From: Gentiana macrophylla
Lineage: Eukaryota > Streptophyta > Magnoliopsida > Gentianales > Gentianaceae
NCBI GenBank assembly: GCA_026214975.1
Contig: CM047813.1
Coordinates: forward strand, 30,282,589-30,346,588
DNA length: 64,000 nt
Reading direction: 5' to 3'
Part shown: positions 28,601-36,065 of the stretch, one piece after another
Layout: each line of letters opens with the position of its first letter
How positions within the stretch are numbered: position 1 is the stretch's first letter
The notes under the pieces: model-generated
What the model was told of the DNA's origin: nothing
Database searches by the model: none
What the model saw: the letters and a program-made list of their open reading frames with translations, nothing else
Program-made: the position numbers and the translations under genes

Positions 28601-31314
28601 GAGCTCGGAAGCTTGACCGTATAACAAAAAGGGACCGAGTACTTGCTCAACTTGGCCTTACCCAGCTCAATAATGTATCCGGATTGTTGTTTACCAGTTG
28701 TTGAGCCATTTGCAACATTTGCTTGAGCATCACCTGTCTGCTCATTTTTTAGATTGAGATGCCCTCACTGTGTACAGGATGAGGGGTGTTGGATTTGATT
28801 ATTGTTTGCTTCTAAGACCCATTGTTGGCTGTGAATAACCACAAGATTAAACATGTTCCTTCTTCGAGAGCCATTTGATGATGCCTAAAATCGCTGGTTG
28901 TGATTTTGATGGTTGATCCGAGTAAATGGATCTCTTGATGATGATCCAAAGAGCTTTTTAGGGTGCCTACAAAACAAACAAGGGCGTTAGTGGGCCCCAG
29001 AGTGTGACTCTGGGAGGCACTCTACGCTCAAGTCAGTACTCCGATAAAGATATTTCTAACCGTGAGCGGAAAATGCACTGCAAGCCTAATATATGGAGTA
29101 AGCAATCATGAATGACATTGACACCGGTGTAAATTACTATTATGCAGCGACAAGGTCTAGTGTCAATATATGGATTAACTAATTATGTAGTGTAATAATC
29201 ACCGTAATCGAACTGAAGTGATAATAAACATATCAATATCTGACTAACTGAATAACTAAAATGAATTGAATGCAGATTGGTCCATAGCTAAGTACAACGC
29301 CTTCGTAATGCCCATGAAGTGAGAGCCCTCATAATGTGAGCCCTGGAGGGATAGGATCATCTCCCGTAATCCTGGATGGTGAGGTAATGAATAATATAAT
29401 AATATACAACATCACCACACATCCTCATAAATGTAAGTCATGGAAGAATATGCGCATCTCATGTAACCCCCGGATGGAGGGTGATTAATAATATAATAAC
29501 ATCTTCATGCATGTAAGCCCTGAAGGAATATGCTCTTCTCCTGAAACCCCCGGACGGCGAGGTAATGAACAATAAAATTAAAGAAATAAAGTACCAAAAA
29601 TCCTGAGAATCGGAAAATCCATTTTAAAAGGTAACAAAACATTCCAAAACCTCTTGATTATGATTTTCCTTACCTCTTAAGCTAAAATCCTACTTCAAGA
29701 TCTCAGAAAAACATGGTTGGATCTTTGGGATTTCCTTGACAAACAAGGATTAAAAAATAAGAGAGCTAGATCTACAAGATAAAGAAGAAATTTGAAGAAA
29801 CTTGGAGGAATCTAATCTAGATTCCTAGAAACAAGAAAAAGATAAAGAAGGCTTAGGGCATCTCCAGTCATAAACCTTTTAAAATGTTTATAACTATGTC
29901 ATATCATATCCATATAAACATTTTCAGTATAAATTTCTTTTTCTACAACAGATAAACCTTTTATAAAGCTTTATAGCATTGACCCACTACACATAATTTT
30001 TTTCTACTACACACAATAAAAAAACAAAAAAAAAAAACACAGACATTACAGCTTTTTCAAGCTTTGAACCACTCTATATTTACAAAGCTTTTGTGTACAG
30101 CTTTATCCAATCATCAAAGCTCCAATGGTATAAACCTTTTGTTAAAGCTTTAAGAACAAAAATAAACCTACCATTGGAGATGACCTTAGATTTTTACCAA
30201 AAGATGTAGCTAAAAGGCTAGATCTTCTTCTCCTCCAAAGTTGGTGTTTGAGTTTAATTTTCTTACTAAAAGATGAAAACGTGTATCTTCTTCTTCCTTT
30301 AAATCTTCACACTCCACACCTTTCAAAGTACTGTAATTTTTAATAATTGCCGTTTCACCAGGGACGGACCCAAGCCTAGGTCCACCCGAATTTTATTTTT
30401 GATATATCAAAAACCTTATATAACTCGGTCTCAACACAGTTAGTTGTCTTAATCTATTCCATCCGACCATACAAATATAATCCATTAGCCCATCCGACCT
30501 CCAATTCCTAGACCCGTCCCTGAGTTTCACTAGTTTAATTTTAATATCAATAGTTTGATGCTTATGTTTTCATTATTTACGAATACACCCTAATATCCGT
30601 ATGCTATATTTTATGTTACTGAAAATCCCGTGTATCCCATAACCATGTATCCCCTACCCATCCATCATATATAGTACGTTTCCATTGATCAATGATGTAC
30701 AAGTATGTAATATAGTTATAACTGAATACGTACCACATCTCTGTCATTTTTCTTATGTGAAATGCTAAATCGTTTCAGATTTTAAAGAGGCAGGGAGCGA
30801 ATTCACGGTGAAGAAAGACGAAGTAAATATTGTAGAACATCACGGAATACCGCAACATTCTGACAATGGAAACATACTTGTACGGAATGGCCTGATTAAT
30901 ATAGTTGAACAAAACAGTAGCAGTGATTTACCACCACTGCCAGTAGCGATATCTGGGGTTCACACTTTTCAAGCTAAAATGGAAATTTCCGGCTGCTACG
31001 ACACTAGCCAAAATTTCAATAGGATGTCTCAATATTGTTTGCAGGGATCTATAGCAGCAATATCATCATCATCACATGATGATGAAAGAATAAATCAAAT
31101 GAACGAGATTCAAGCCTCGAGTATATATGATTATGATCAAGCAACTTTCTCGAGAGGAAGAACCCTTGTTTTACCATCATCTCTTGATCAACAGGGAAGA
31201 AATACAGCTACTGATCATGAGCACATTCAAGCAAGTGTTGAAGAATATCATCAAGATCATTTTTTCGATCAGTTGCATGAATTATGGATGCCAACGGAAA
31301 AGTATAGATCATGA
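12296..31314 (+). CDS. ASG1: ASG1-like protein (TRF2/HOY1 PH-like domain), six exons
   Basis: Joining 12296-12823, 15611-15853, 16031-16204, 24038-24144, 24275-24630 and 30779-31314 gives 1944 nt, one open frame of 647 residues. All introns are GT-AG. Residues ~236-385 form the conserved block: LVDKLKAVSIPFLFLRIGTW, DLVAKCYFGRRKLVWEILEG, LKRKLQISWSDI, FDPKPRKHTVWEDSEDFTEG and HHLQFPPGI. I recognise this from Arabidopsis ASG1 (altered seed germination) and relatives, whose biochemical role is poorly known. The N-terminus holds a 28-residue repeat array (34-168) and the C-terminus is low complexity and His/Gln/Asp rich. Introns 3 and 5 (7.8 and 6.1 kb) are packed with mobile DNA. No coding break was seen, so the gene can be functional if the long introns splice. 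The ASG1 assignment is from memory of the family. Confidence 0.85.
12395..12799 (+). repeat. Coding minisatellite, five units (84/69/84/84/84 bp)
   Basis: In-frame tandem units of 28 residues with consensus VRMDDEHVRNQDQVHAGSNQ followed by PISNCIHH. The second unit lacks five residues. All unit lengths are multiples of three, so copy-number change preserves the frame. The repeated peptide is charged and hydrophilic, probably disordered. A minus-strand open frame across it is only the antisense shadow. Confidence 0.93.
13028..13242. mobile_element. Stowaway-like MITE
   Basis: The left end is CTCCTCCGTCCCGTAATATAAGTC and the right end AATAATAGGGAG, with TA on both sides (13026-13027 and 13243-13244). 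CTCCCTCCGTCCC termini with TA target duplications are the hallmark of Stowaway (Tc1/mariner) MITEs. The inner part of the right terminal repeat is degraded. Confidence 0.65.
13638..13667 (+). repeat. Poly(A) run of 30
   Basis: Uninterrupted A tract following TATTCTC. It could be the tail of an old retroposed insert, but no LINE/SINE body or flanking duplication was identified. Confidence 0.7.
13915..14580. mobile_element. Possible LTR-retrotransposon fragment, GC-rich
   Basis: It contains TTGCCTACGTATCC followed by GGAATCAAG (14029-14060), a motif pair I associate with transcribed LTR segments of plant elements. A GC-rich block at 14255-14465 follows. A 102-codon + frame here shows no known domain. 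No paired LTR or target duplication was found, so type and ends are uncertain. Confidence 0.35.
15206..15320 (+). repeat. Two-copy tandem repeat (~57 bp unit)
   Basis: The unit beginning ATATTACCCCTGATACTG and ending around TGACCCATA occurs twice in succession with only a few changes. Confidence 0.8.
15480..15605 (+). repeat. AT-rich degenerate repeats at intron 1 acceptor
   Basis: About four copies of GCTAATTTTGTAAATATAT or TTAATTTTGTAAATATAT, with an (AT)n run, end directly at the exon 2 acceptor. A further copy is near 12950. They contribute to the branch/AT-rich context of the splice site. Confidence 0.65.
15611..15853 (+). CDS. ASG1: ASG1-like exon 2 (residues 177-257)
   Basis: Phase 0 at both ends. 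Encodes EADKSNWLDPTKNPLKL, a short (GN)n stretch from a GGAAAT microsatellite at 15770-15788, and the start of the PH-like block, DLVDKLKAVSIPFLFLRIGTW. Confidence 0.85.
15854..16030 (+). other. ASG1-like intron 2 (177 bp), with duplicated acceptor region
   Basis: GT at 15854, AG at 16029-16030. An earlier candidate acceptor (TTTTGTAG at about 15969-15976) is followed by AAACAAACATGAG, resembling the true exon start (CAATCGAAACATGAAG). Using it would bring an in-frame TAG before exon 3, so the downstream site is taken as the working one. Confidence 0.75.
16031..16204 (+). CDS. ASG1: ASG1-like exon 3 (residues 258-315)
   Basis: Phase 0 at both ends. Encodes the best conserved family motif: KHEGDLVAKCYFGRRKLVW, then ILEGTLKRKLQISWSDIIGL. 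The donor is GAG|GTTAGT. Confidence 0.9.
16290..16786 (+). other. GC-rich segment fused to the 5' end of Cop1, origin unknown
   Basis: It starts with a CT-rich stretch (CTCTCTAGAAACTTTTCTCTG) and turns into ~400 bp of GC-rich sequence with CCGGCGG-type words, unlike anything around it. A 118-codon frame (16354-16710) has no recognised domain. It replaces the expected LTR, primer-binding site and gag N-terminus of Cop1. The look is similar to 5' leaders of plant LINEs, but no LINE protein is present. Origin unresolved. Confidence 0.5.
16787..17490 (+). pseudogene. Cop1 gag (UBN2 type) with zinc knuckle
   Basis: Starts at AEVWSTLEVLFNNRSEARM, i.e. inside the usual Copia capsid domain, so the N-terminal third is missing. 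It contains YLALMKSYSDGLAAAGYPI and LTALGGLGKDYELV, an RGRGRG basic stretch and the CX2CX4HX4C knuckle CQVCSRTCHIAANC. A frameshift at about 17490 separates it from the protease. Confidence 0.88.
17491..17835 (+). pseudogene. Cop1 protease
   Basis: Encodes WYADSGATSHVTSD, the aspartic protease active site, followed by LTVGNGESLSITHIG and HVPSITKNLLSVSKL. A TGA at about 17808 interrupts the frame before the link to integrase (TLKNGLYQM). Confidence 0.88.
17836..18935 (+). pseudogene. Cop1 integrase
   Basis: Has the HHCC zinc-binding head (WHRRLGHPS ... CEACHLGK) and the catalytic core: HSDLWGHA, FVDDCTRYTW and TDLGGEF. It then shows QNRKAERKHR, where the usual QQNGRAERKHR is altered but the glutamate is kept. 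The family C-terminal block KVFGCACYPNLRPYHQRKF and YVSRDVSFDE follows. The open frame is long (381 codons) but runs out of phase near 18935. Confidence 0.9.
18936..20040 (+). pseudogene. Cop1 reverse transcriptase
   Basis: A Ser/Pro-rich linker (18936-19200) leads to AWRKAIEEEYNALLKNHTCE, then [31 protein letters not shown] and the YVDD active site (LVYVDDILITGN). The QLDVNNAF position reads QIDINNAF. A single-base frameshift near 19900 and a TAG near 20017 disable it. Confidence 0.9.
20634..20941 (-). repeat. Cop2 3' LTR (308 bp)
   Basis: Matches 23287-23601 with a few substitutions and small indels. It is followed by the minus-strand PPT at 20942-20958. Confidence 0.92.
21084..21945 (-). 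pseudogene. Cop2 reverse-transcriptase tail and RNase H remnants
   Basis: The minus strand starts directly at LYVDDIILTGDDSTEIQNL (the YVDD box) at about 21925. It continues through broken blocks, including QRLVGNSFIRPHTRLDIAYGVG. It ends with RNase H text: EELWIKKGLIELQ, a degenerate CDN box and DPAHHDKTKHVDID. Many frameshifts. Confidence 0.82.
21920..22520 (-). pseudogene. Cop2 gag C-terminus and protease
   Basis: The minus strand shows a degenerate zinc knuckle (HCKRTNRTKDTCWKLHGK). After a linker come WIVDSGASSHMTG (protease active site) and DGSISCAKGFGTVKLTNKICL, KDVLFVPNLDCNLISVSRL. The frame stops at about 21918, where the sequence jumps straight to YVDD; the missing part is integrase plus the first two thirds of reverse transcriptase. 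Confidence 0.85.
22519..23112 (-). pseudogene. Cop2 gag (UBN2 type), long open frame
   Basis: A 197-codon frame with FEAWDTTNNQVMTILTRSM, ENFMMYDTAKEIWDYARDLY, LSRAWKHLDM and FKFLNGLNPTLGDVRGRIL, the typical Copia capsid layout. It is uninterrupted, unlike the rest of Cop2. Confidence 0.88.
23287..23601 (-). repeat. Cop2 5' LTR (315 bp)
   Basis: Partner of 20634-20941. The primer-binding site lies directly left of it on the minus strand. Confidence 0.92.
23738..23951 (+). repeat. Cop1 PPT and 3' LTR remnant
   Basis: The purine tract at 23738-23748 follows the pol stop. The adjoining ~200 bp up to about 23951 should be the 3' LTR. With no 5' copy the end is approximate. Confidence 0.55.
24038..24144 (+). 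CDS. ASG1: ASG1-like exon 4 (residues 316-351)
   Basis: Encodes LNKPPSFAQEFDPKPRKHTV and WEDSEDFTEGQATVY. The RKHT(L/V)W plus DFT(D/E)GQA motif is diagnostic of the family. The codon for Arg351 is split (CG|G) across intron 4. Confidence 0.9.
24145..24274 (+). other. ASG1-like intron 4 (130 bp)
   Basis: Donor GTAATT, acceptor GATTGCAG with a T-rich tract. Nothing else is in it. Confidence 0.88.
24275..24630 (+). CDS. ASG1: ASG1-like exon 5 (residues 351-470)
   Basis: Encodes the end of the conserved block: RHHLQFPPGIIDKLYKKLF and GRLFELSKTYFP, then a Ser/Asn/Pro-rich linker (SPYFDIIRNN onward). It ends ACATCCG|GTACGT in phase 1. Confidence 0.88.
24790..25700. other. Unclassified block in intron 5, possibly LTR-derived
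   Basis: It starts TGTGACGACCCAAACC, which resembles a gypsy LTR terminus. It includes a GC-rich tract at 25455-25690 with repeated words AGCGGGCC and CGGGCCGGCC. No partner LTR, target duplication or protein domain was found. Small frames here are not supported as genes. Confidence 0.35.
26090..26275. repeat. Dispersed direct repeat, copy 1
   Basis: AGTAAGCAATCATGAATGAC through AACTAAAATGAATTGAA is repeated at 29092-29275 with ~85-90% identity by eye. A partial third copy lies at 27478-27510, directly after the TRIM array. It may be the end sequence of an older element into which the TRIM and minisatellite are set. Confidence 0.75.
26286..26463 (+). repeat. TRIM LTR copy 1
   Basis: 178 bp; followed by primer-binding site TGGTATTCAGAGCC with one extra T. 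Confidence 0.9.
26614..26790 (+). repeat. TRIM LTR copy 2
   Basis: 177 bp; preceded by PPT AAGGGGAGAGAA and followed by GAATGGTATC. Confidence 0.9.
26954..27131 (+). repeat. TRIM LTR copy 3
   Basis: 178 bp; preceded by AAAGGGGTAGAA and followed by GAATGTTATTCAGAGCC. Confidence 0.9.
27295..27475 (+). repeat. TRIM LTR copy 4 (array end)
   Basis: 181 bp; preceded by AAGGGGGGAGAA. No internal region follows, so this is the outer 3' LTR. Confidence 0.9.
27720..28670. repeat. Degenerate minisatellite (~0.95 kb)
   Basis: About twenty irregular units of roughly 40-60 bp are built from three words: ATATAATAGAAAGAG, GCTRAGTAC(C/T)TGCT and CAGCTCGGC(C/A). The first is a constant spacer; the others vary and sometimes invert their order. 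Minus-strand frames rich in YYI, SFYY and ELS are by-products of the repetition. Confidence 0.85.
29092..29275. repeat. Dispersed direct repeat, copy 2
   Basis: Second copy of 26090-26275, ending ACTAAAATGAATTGAATGCAG. Sequence between the copies includes the TRIM array and minisatellite. Confidence 0.75.
29856..30185. mobile_element. Tourist/Harbinger-like MITE (330 bp)
   Basis: Left end GGGCATCTCCAGT, right end CATTGGAGATGACC (inverted), with TTA on both sides (29853-29855 and 30186-30188). GGCATCTCCA-type ends with a TTA/TAA target duplication are those of PIF/Harbinger MITEs. Confidence 0.75.
30359..30522. mobile_element. hAT-like MITE (164 bp) in intron 5
   Basis: The terminal inverted repeats CAGGGACGGACCC and GACCCGTCCCTG are flanked by CGTTTCAC (30351-30358) and AGTTTCAC (30523-30530). 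This is an 8 bp target duplication with one mismatch, as expected for hAT. Confidence 0.82.
30779..31314 (+). CDS. ASG1: ASG1-like exon 6 (residues 471-647)
   Basis: The frame continues from the split codon (G|AT, Asp). Encodes FKEAGSEFTVKKDEVNIVEH onward, with no known domain, rich in His, Gln, Asp and Ser, ending LHELWMPTEKYRS and TGA at 31312-31314. Confidence 0.82.
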
Positions 31315-31760
31315 TGCAATGAAATTAAAAAAGCAATCTCTAATTACAATGCACAGCTTCAAGTTGTCCAATGCATGTAAATAACTGCAAAAGCATATTA
31401 TTGCAGATGAGGTTCTGGATTCGAGTTTATGAGATTCTGGGTTCGAGTCCCACCAGATGCATGCAGTGTGGGTTATATAAGTCCATTTTATGTAGAAATT
31501 TCATTTCGGTGAGAAAGTATTGAAGACGGTTAGGCCAAGTTGTGCAATGCATGTAAATAACTGCAAAGCATATTGCAGATGGTACGGTTTGGCCAGTGGG
31601 TTGGTTGGTTAGGATTGCATATCAGGATTTTATGAAGTTAGGTTTCTTTATTTGTTAGTGGTGTTTGTTTTGTTCATTCTTATGGCAAGTTTAGAGCCTG
31701 GAATGTAATTAACAAACCCCTTTCTTTCCATTCCATTCTATATATATTGTAAGAAAATTT
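31315..31760 (+). other. ASG1-like 3' UTR and downstream repeat
   Basis: A ~46-50 bp direct repeat (31356-31405 and 31532-31580) encloses ~125 bp that includes GGGTTCGAGTCCCACC (31450-31465). This fits an RNA polymerase III B-box as found in tRNA-derived SINEs. No A-box is seen. The transcript end is guessed from T/A-rich sequence near 31680-31760. Confidence 0.45.
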
Positions 31761-32515
31761 TCTTCTCAAGAAAAAAATCAGTATACTGTAAAGAATTTTC
31801 ATCCATGTTTTAAAAACTCCACCCACTGCTATTTGTCACTACCTAACACCGACTACACCGGCTTCACTTAACCTCACCCGTCTATCATCCACTGCTTTCT
31901 ACGCGCTACCCACCACTCTAACACATTCATCCACCGTGCCATTGTTCACCCTATGATACCTAAGCAAACAAACGGTTTTTCAATGGATATGTAAGAACGT
32001 TACTGATCATAGAGCACAATCTCACAAAGTAATAGTAAACACACTCTACCACAGGAGTGGGGTGGACGATGGATTTATTACTAGGACTACTAGTTGAAAT
32101 GGAGGTCGGTCGTGTACAAAAACCAACAAAATGTACAAATCCCTGTTTACCCTATGGCCACTTGTCACCCCATGGAATCTTAGCAAACAAAAGGCTCACA
32201 AAATAATAGTAAACAAAGTATACAAATTCACTATGCCACTGACATAGAATAAAGATGGAAGTAATTAATTGAAATCAAAATGCGACATGAACAACAAGAT
32301 AATAATTAGCCAAGAATGTTGGAGGAAGACCATGACAAAGCACCCCCCCCCCCCTAGCGATCCCTTTCAAGAGATAAAGACTGCAGAAGACACTAAAAAC
32401 AACAACAACAACAAAAATTGTCTCTGTAGAGTCATTTTAGCATCTAACATACCCGTAGCACATCAAAACACCACTCTATACAAGCCTATGAAAGATAGAA
32501 ATAAAACCTTCAGTG
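31761..32515. other. Intergenic sequence
   Basis: No gene found. A C12 run occurs at 32343-32354. Two related segments around CACAAARTAATAGTAAAC (32021 and 32199) hint at an old local duplication. A 92-codon frame over the C run is not supported. Confidence 0.5.
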
Positions 32516-32520
32516 GAATT

Positions 32521-33550
32521 TGTTGGAGATATTTGAATTCAAATTAATTCTAAAATAATGTAGGGTTGCATCAGTTCGCTGAAAGGTTACAACCACGTAA
32601 GAGATTGTATCTTTTCGGTGGTATAGCTTTTCGGTTAAATGTTGCAACTTTTAAATGATCGGACGTCTTTCTCCTATAAATTCCCATCATTATATGAAAA
32701 GGAATGCAGTTTTTTTTTTTGTAAGAATTTTCTTTAACAAAATCCTGGCCATTTGTATTAAAATATCCATACAAATATTTTGCATAAATTCAAGTCAAGA
32801 AGATCAGGGCCGGCCCTGGAATATGTTGAGCTTAATGTCAAGTCTTCGAATTGAGTATTTTAGTTGAAGTTGTTTTTTTTTTAAAAATATACTTATCGCG
32901 TTTTTAACATTCGTAAATACAAAATTCAATTTATTGTTAGCCTCAAAACATACCTACAAATTAGTCTTTTGGGCCAAGTAAAATTTTTATTGGGACCTTT
33001 TATTAGATATTTTTTCATATATATTTTTTGTAATCTCTTGCATACGAGTTGTCGAACGAAATAATGTTATCGCAACGAAAACATGCATCAGTTCATGAAG
33101 GGAGTAAAAAAAATTTGGGCCTTTATAAAAAAAAAAAAAAAAAAAAAAACTTATTATATTAGGTTGGATCGGATTGAATGTACACAGAATTTTTTTTTCT
33201 TTTAGCGAAACATGTACCATTGGGCCCTCCAGACACCGTTGGGCTTAAAACCGCGGTATCTCTGGCCTCACTATAGGCCGGCCCTGAAGAAGATATATAC
33301 AGAACATGATCGGTTCGTCGTCTTCTTCTCATTGAAGTGCAACAATCCGAAGAATGTATGAGTGTTGTATCTTGGAAAACGATTGTCATTACCGTATGCA
33401 CAAAATCGGAGCAAAACGCTTTAAGGACAGAGTGCTACTCTTGCCTCAGTCAATAAGTTTTCTTGTCCAATCTTATTAATTTTGGTCTATACATGTTCAT
33501 GTGTTCAGATTCTTGTTAAAACAGCATGCTAGATTGTTATTTACCTAACA
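32521..33550 (+). repeat. Cop3 5' LTR with inserted MITE
   Basis: Aligns with 41254-41800 once 32805-33286 and one target copy are removed. TATA-like TCCTATAAATTCCC at about 32672-32685 is conserved in both LTRs. Confidence 0.9.
32805..33286. mobile_element. hAT-like MITE (482 bp) in the Cop3 LTR
   Basis: The ends are CAGGGCCGGCCCTGG and, inverted, ATAGGCCGGCCCTG. The 8 bp target duplication AAGAAGAT is perfect (32797-32804 and 33287-33294). The empty site is preserved in the other LTR near 41527. A run of ~23 A at 33127-33149 lies inside. Confidence 0.92.
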
Positions 33551-34345
33551 ATCTTATGATGTTATTCGTTCATGTTAAAATTATGAACATGTTTGTGCAA
33601 TGTGTATATGTATAATTTGTTTCTAAAACATATTTTACAATTTGTTTGCAATCTGAAACATGTTCATCTTTCTACTGGTTTAAGTTTTTTTGAAGAAGAA
33701 TCAGGAAATACTTTACCAAAAGTTGAAGCAGAAAATTCATGTTTAACTGAATGCTTATTTGTTAAATATGATACAACAACATGTTTATGTGAGAATCTTT
33801 ATGTAAATTTATTTTACATGATATGTGCGATCTGAAACATCTTCCAAATTGTGTTGGTATTAATTCTAGAGATGTGAAGTGACTATTAAAAAATCTGCAA
33901 CATAAAATGGTGGAAAAATTGTTAGTTTTTGTGTAAAAATGCAATGTGTTGCCTTGTATACAATTTTGAAAAATTATGTTAACAACATGATTTTTGTGTT
34001 AATATGATTCTACAAGTATGTGATTATAGTTTACTTCTAACAAAAATATGAAATTTGGTTGAAAAAATGTTGTGCCGAAAAATATAAAAATAGTTACAAC
34101 TTTCTGAAAAATTGCCTACAATGTGTTGTAGTCCAAAATACTTTGTAATTACTCGCTCGTTTCTAAAATGTTAGAGAATGAAAATTGTTTATTTGGTGCT
34201 ATAAATTACAAAAATCTTCGTGTTATGTGTTTAAAGTGTTCGTGGTTTTTTAAATTTGCGAGGTACTATTATCGGAAAAGTGTGAATTACAGAGTCTGTT
34301 TTGCAAACTTTGATTGTTGATATTCTGTTTGTAGAAAGAACATAA
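33551..34345 (+). other. Cop3 leader region
   Basis: AT-rich leader between LTR and gag. A standard TGGTATC primer-binding site is not seen next to the LTR; the element may use another primer or the site has decayed. No gene. Confidence 0.5.
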
Positions 34346-35250
34346 ATGGAAGAAACATTGGAAACAACTCCTTTGTCATTTGTGCAACATGCTGTTGTGC
34401 AAGGAACAAGATCGTCTCACCACGAAAAATCAGAGAAGTTCAACGGACAGAACTTCAAGAGATGGCATCAGAAAATGCTATTTTTATCTGACAACTTTGA
34501 GTTTGGCAAAATGGCTAATTGAAGTCCTCCTGCGGTGCAAGCGGGTGAAAATAATAAAGCCTCTATGACATCAGTGGATGAAAACACTTAGATTTCTTAT
34601 GTAAAAATTATATCCTTAATTATCATTGATAATACTTTATATGCAATTTATTGTATGTGTAAAAGTGAAAGAATTATGGCAGGCACTTGAAATAAAGTAT
34701 AAGACAGAAGATGCTTACAAGAGAAAATATATTGTTGACATGTTTATGGCATACAAGATGGTGGAAACCAGAACCGTTGTTAGCCAAATGGAAGAGTTGC
34801 AGATAATTATCTCCGAGTGTCATGAGGAAGGTTTGGTTATTAATGAACCATTCCAACTTGCTGCAATAATTAGGAAACATCCACCTTCGTGGAGAGATTT
34901 CAAGAATTATTTGAAGCACAAAATCAAGGAGATACTCATGAATAAGTTGGTGGTGAAACTAAGGGTAGAAGAGAACAACCGGCAACTTGATAGAGGAGGG
35001 CATATTGGACAATCCAAGGCACATTTGGTGGAGTCGGTTCCGGTGAAAACAGTGGCAAGGGCCAGAGAAGAAAGTTCAAGGGTGAAAGTTCTAGAGGCAA
35101 TCATGGGGCTAAGAAATTCAATGGTAAACGTTTTAACTGCAGGAAACAATGGCATCGCATGAATGAATGCCGAAAGCCTCGGAAGGTTGAACAAGCAAAC
35201 ATGGCAGAAATAGTCACAGAGACTATGGACGAGTTAAATATGTCCGCGTG
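34346..35250 (+). pseudogene. Cop3 gag (UBN2/DUF4219 type)
   Basis: Starts MEETLETTPLSFVQHAVVQG, then HHEKSEKFNGQNFKRWHQKM, a TGA after GKMAN (34520), a gap, and KELWQALEIKYKTEDAYKRK with FMAYKMVETRTVVSQMEEL. The zinc-knuckle region reads FNCRKQWHRMNECRKPRK, with one cysteine lost and a frameshift near 35060-35100. Two breaks make it non-functional. Confidence 0.85.
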
Positions 35251-35806
35251 ATGACTGCAAGAACTTTATGATTGAACTTCTTTTGTTGAATTTGATATTC
35301 AAGTTGTGGTTTGCAATAAGCACTTTAATTTTTACATTATTATATGTGTGTAATAATTTGTACAAATTTGTATGAGGGTGTTTAAGTAAACATCCAAATG
35401 GTTGTACCTAATATGGTGACAAAGTTATTATTATGAATGTATGTGCATATTTTATTGTTATATTCATATTAATTATATATTTGCTTTCGGTATTATGATG
35501 TACATTTCAAAATGTAAGGATTAAGTTGTTGATGCATTTGTTGAGGCGTTTAAATCGGCATAATAAATAAGTTAATCAATTCGTGGTGATCAAGGTGGAA
35601 AAGTGTGATTCAATGTTTAATTAATTTTGTTTTGATACCAAAAACATTCATCAAATCGTTGAACCACAATTATCTTAATCAATTAAAGTTGTGAAATGAT
35701 GATTAACCTGAGGTTTACCCAAAATCTGAGCGGGTGGCTTAAACTTCATCAGATTCTTGGAATTATGGGGGCGATTGGTAAATGAAATTTACTTAAATAA
35801 GTGATG
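35251..35806 (+). other. Cop3 internal non-coding remainder
   Basis: AT-rich sequence with no recognised domain up to the Cop4 target site TAAAG (35807-35811). Confidence 0.5.
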
Positions 35807-35811
35807 TAAAG

Positions 35812-36065
35812 TGTAAGAATATTTGGAGAATAACAACAGAAGATCTTTTTATTATTTCTTATATTTTACAGCAGTGGCAAGGTACAAATATATAGTACTT
35901 ACTAGGAGACTCCCTTCCTAATACACTTCCTTGATTTCAGGGATCTCATTTAAACCGAAATATTCTACCTTAAAACATAATCACACATAATCACACATGT
36001 TGCACATTTTGCACATGTCTAATAATAAATGCATATAATGACTGAAATAATAATAATTCTCAACA
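35812..36065 (-). repeat. Cop4 3' LTR (254 bp)
   Basis: Differs from 40133-40386 at only a handful of positions plus one ~6-7 bp indel, indicating a recent insertion. Confidence 0.94.

Larger units (their letters stand above)
24631..30778 (+). other. ASG1-like intron 5 (6.1 kb), repeat-rich
   Basis: Donor GTACGT, acceptor CGTTTCAG. It holds an unclassified block (24790-25700), a TRIM array, a minisatellite, a ~185 bp dispersed duplication and two MITEs (below). Confidence 0.82.

Noticed and set aside
27972..28650. Minus-strand frames rich in SFYYI repeats (79 and 104 codons)
   Set aside because: By-products of the minisatellite; no start context, and they lie in an intron.
31450..31465. tRNA gene
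   Set aside because: Only a B-box-like word is present; no A-box, acceptor stem or anticodon arm can be folded.
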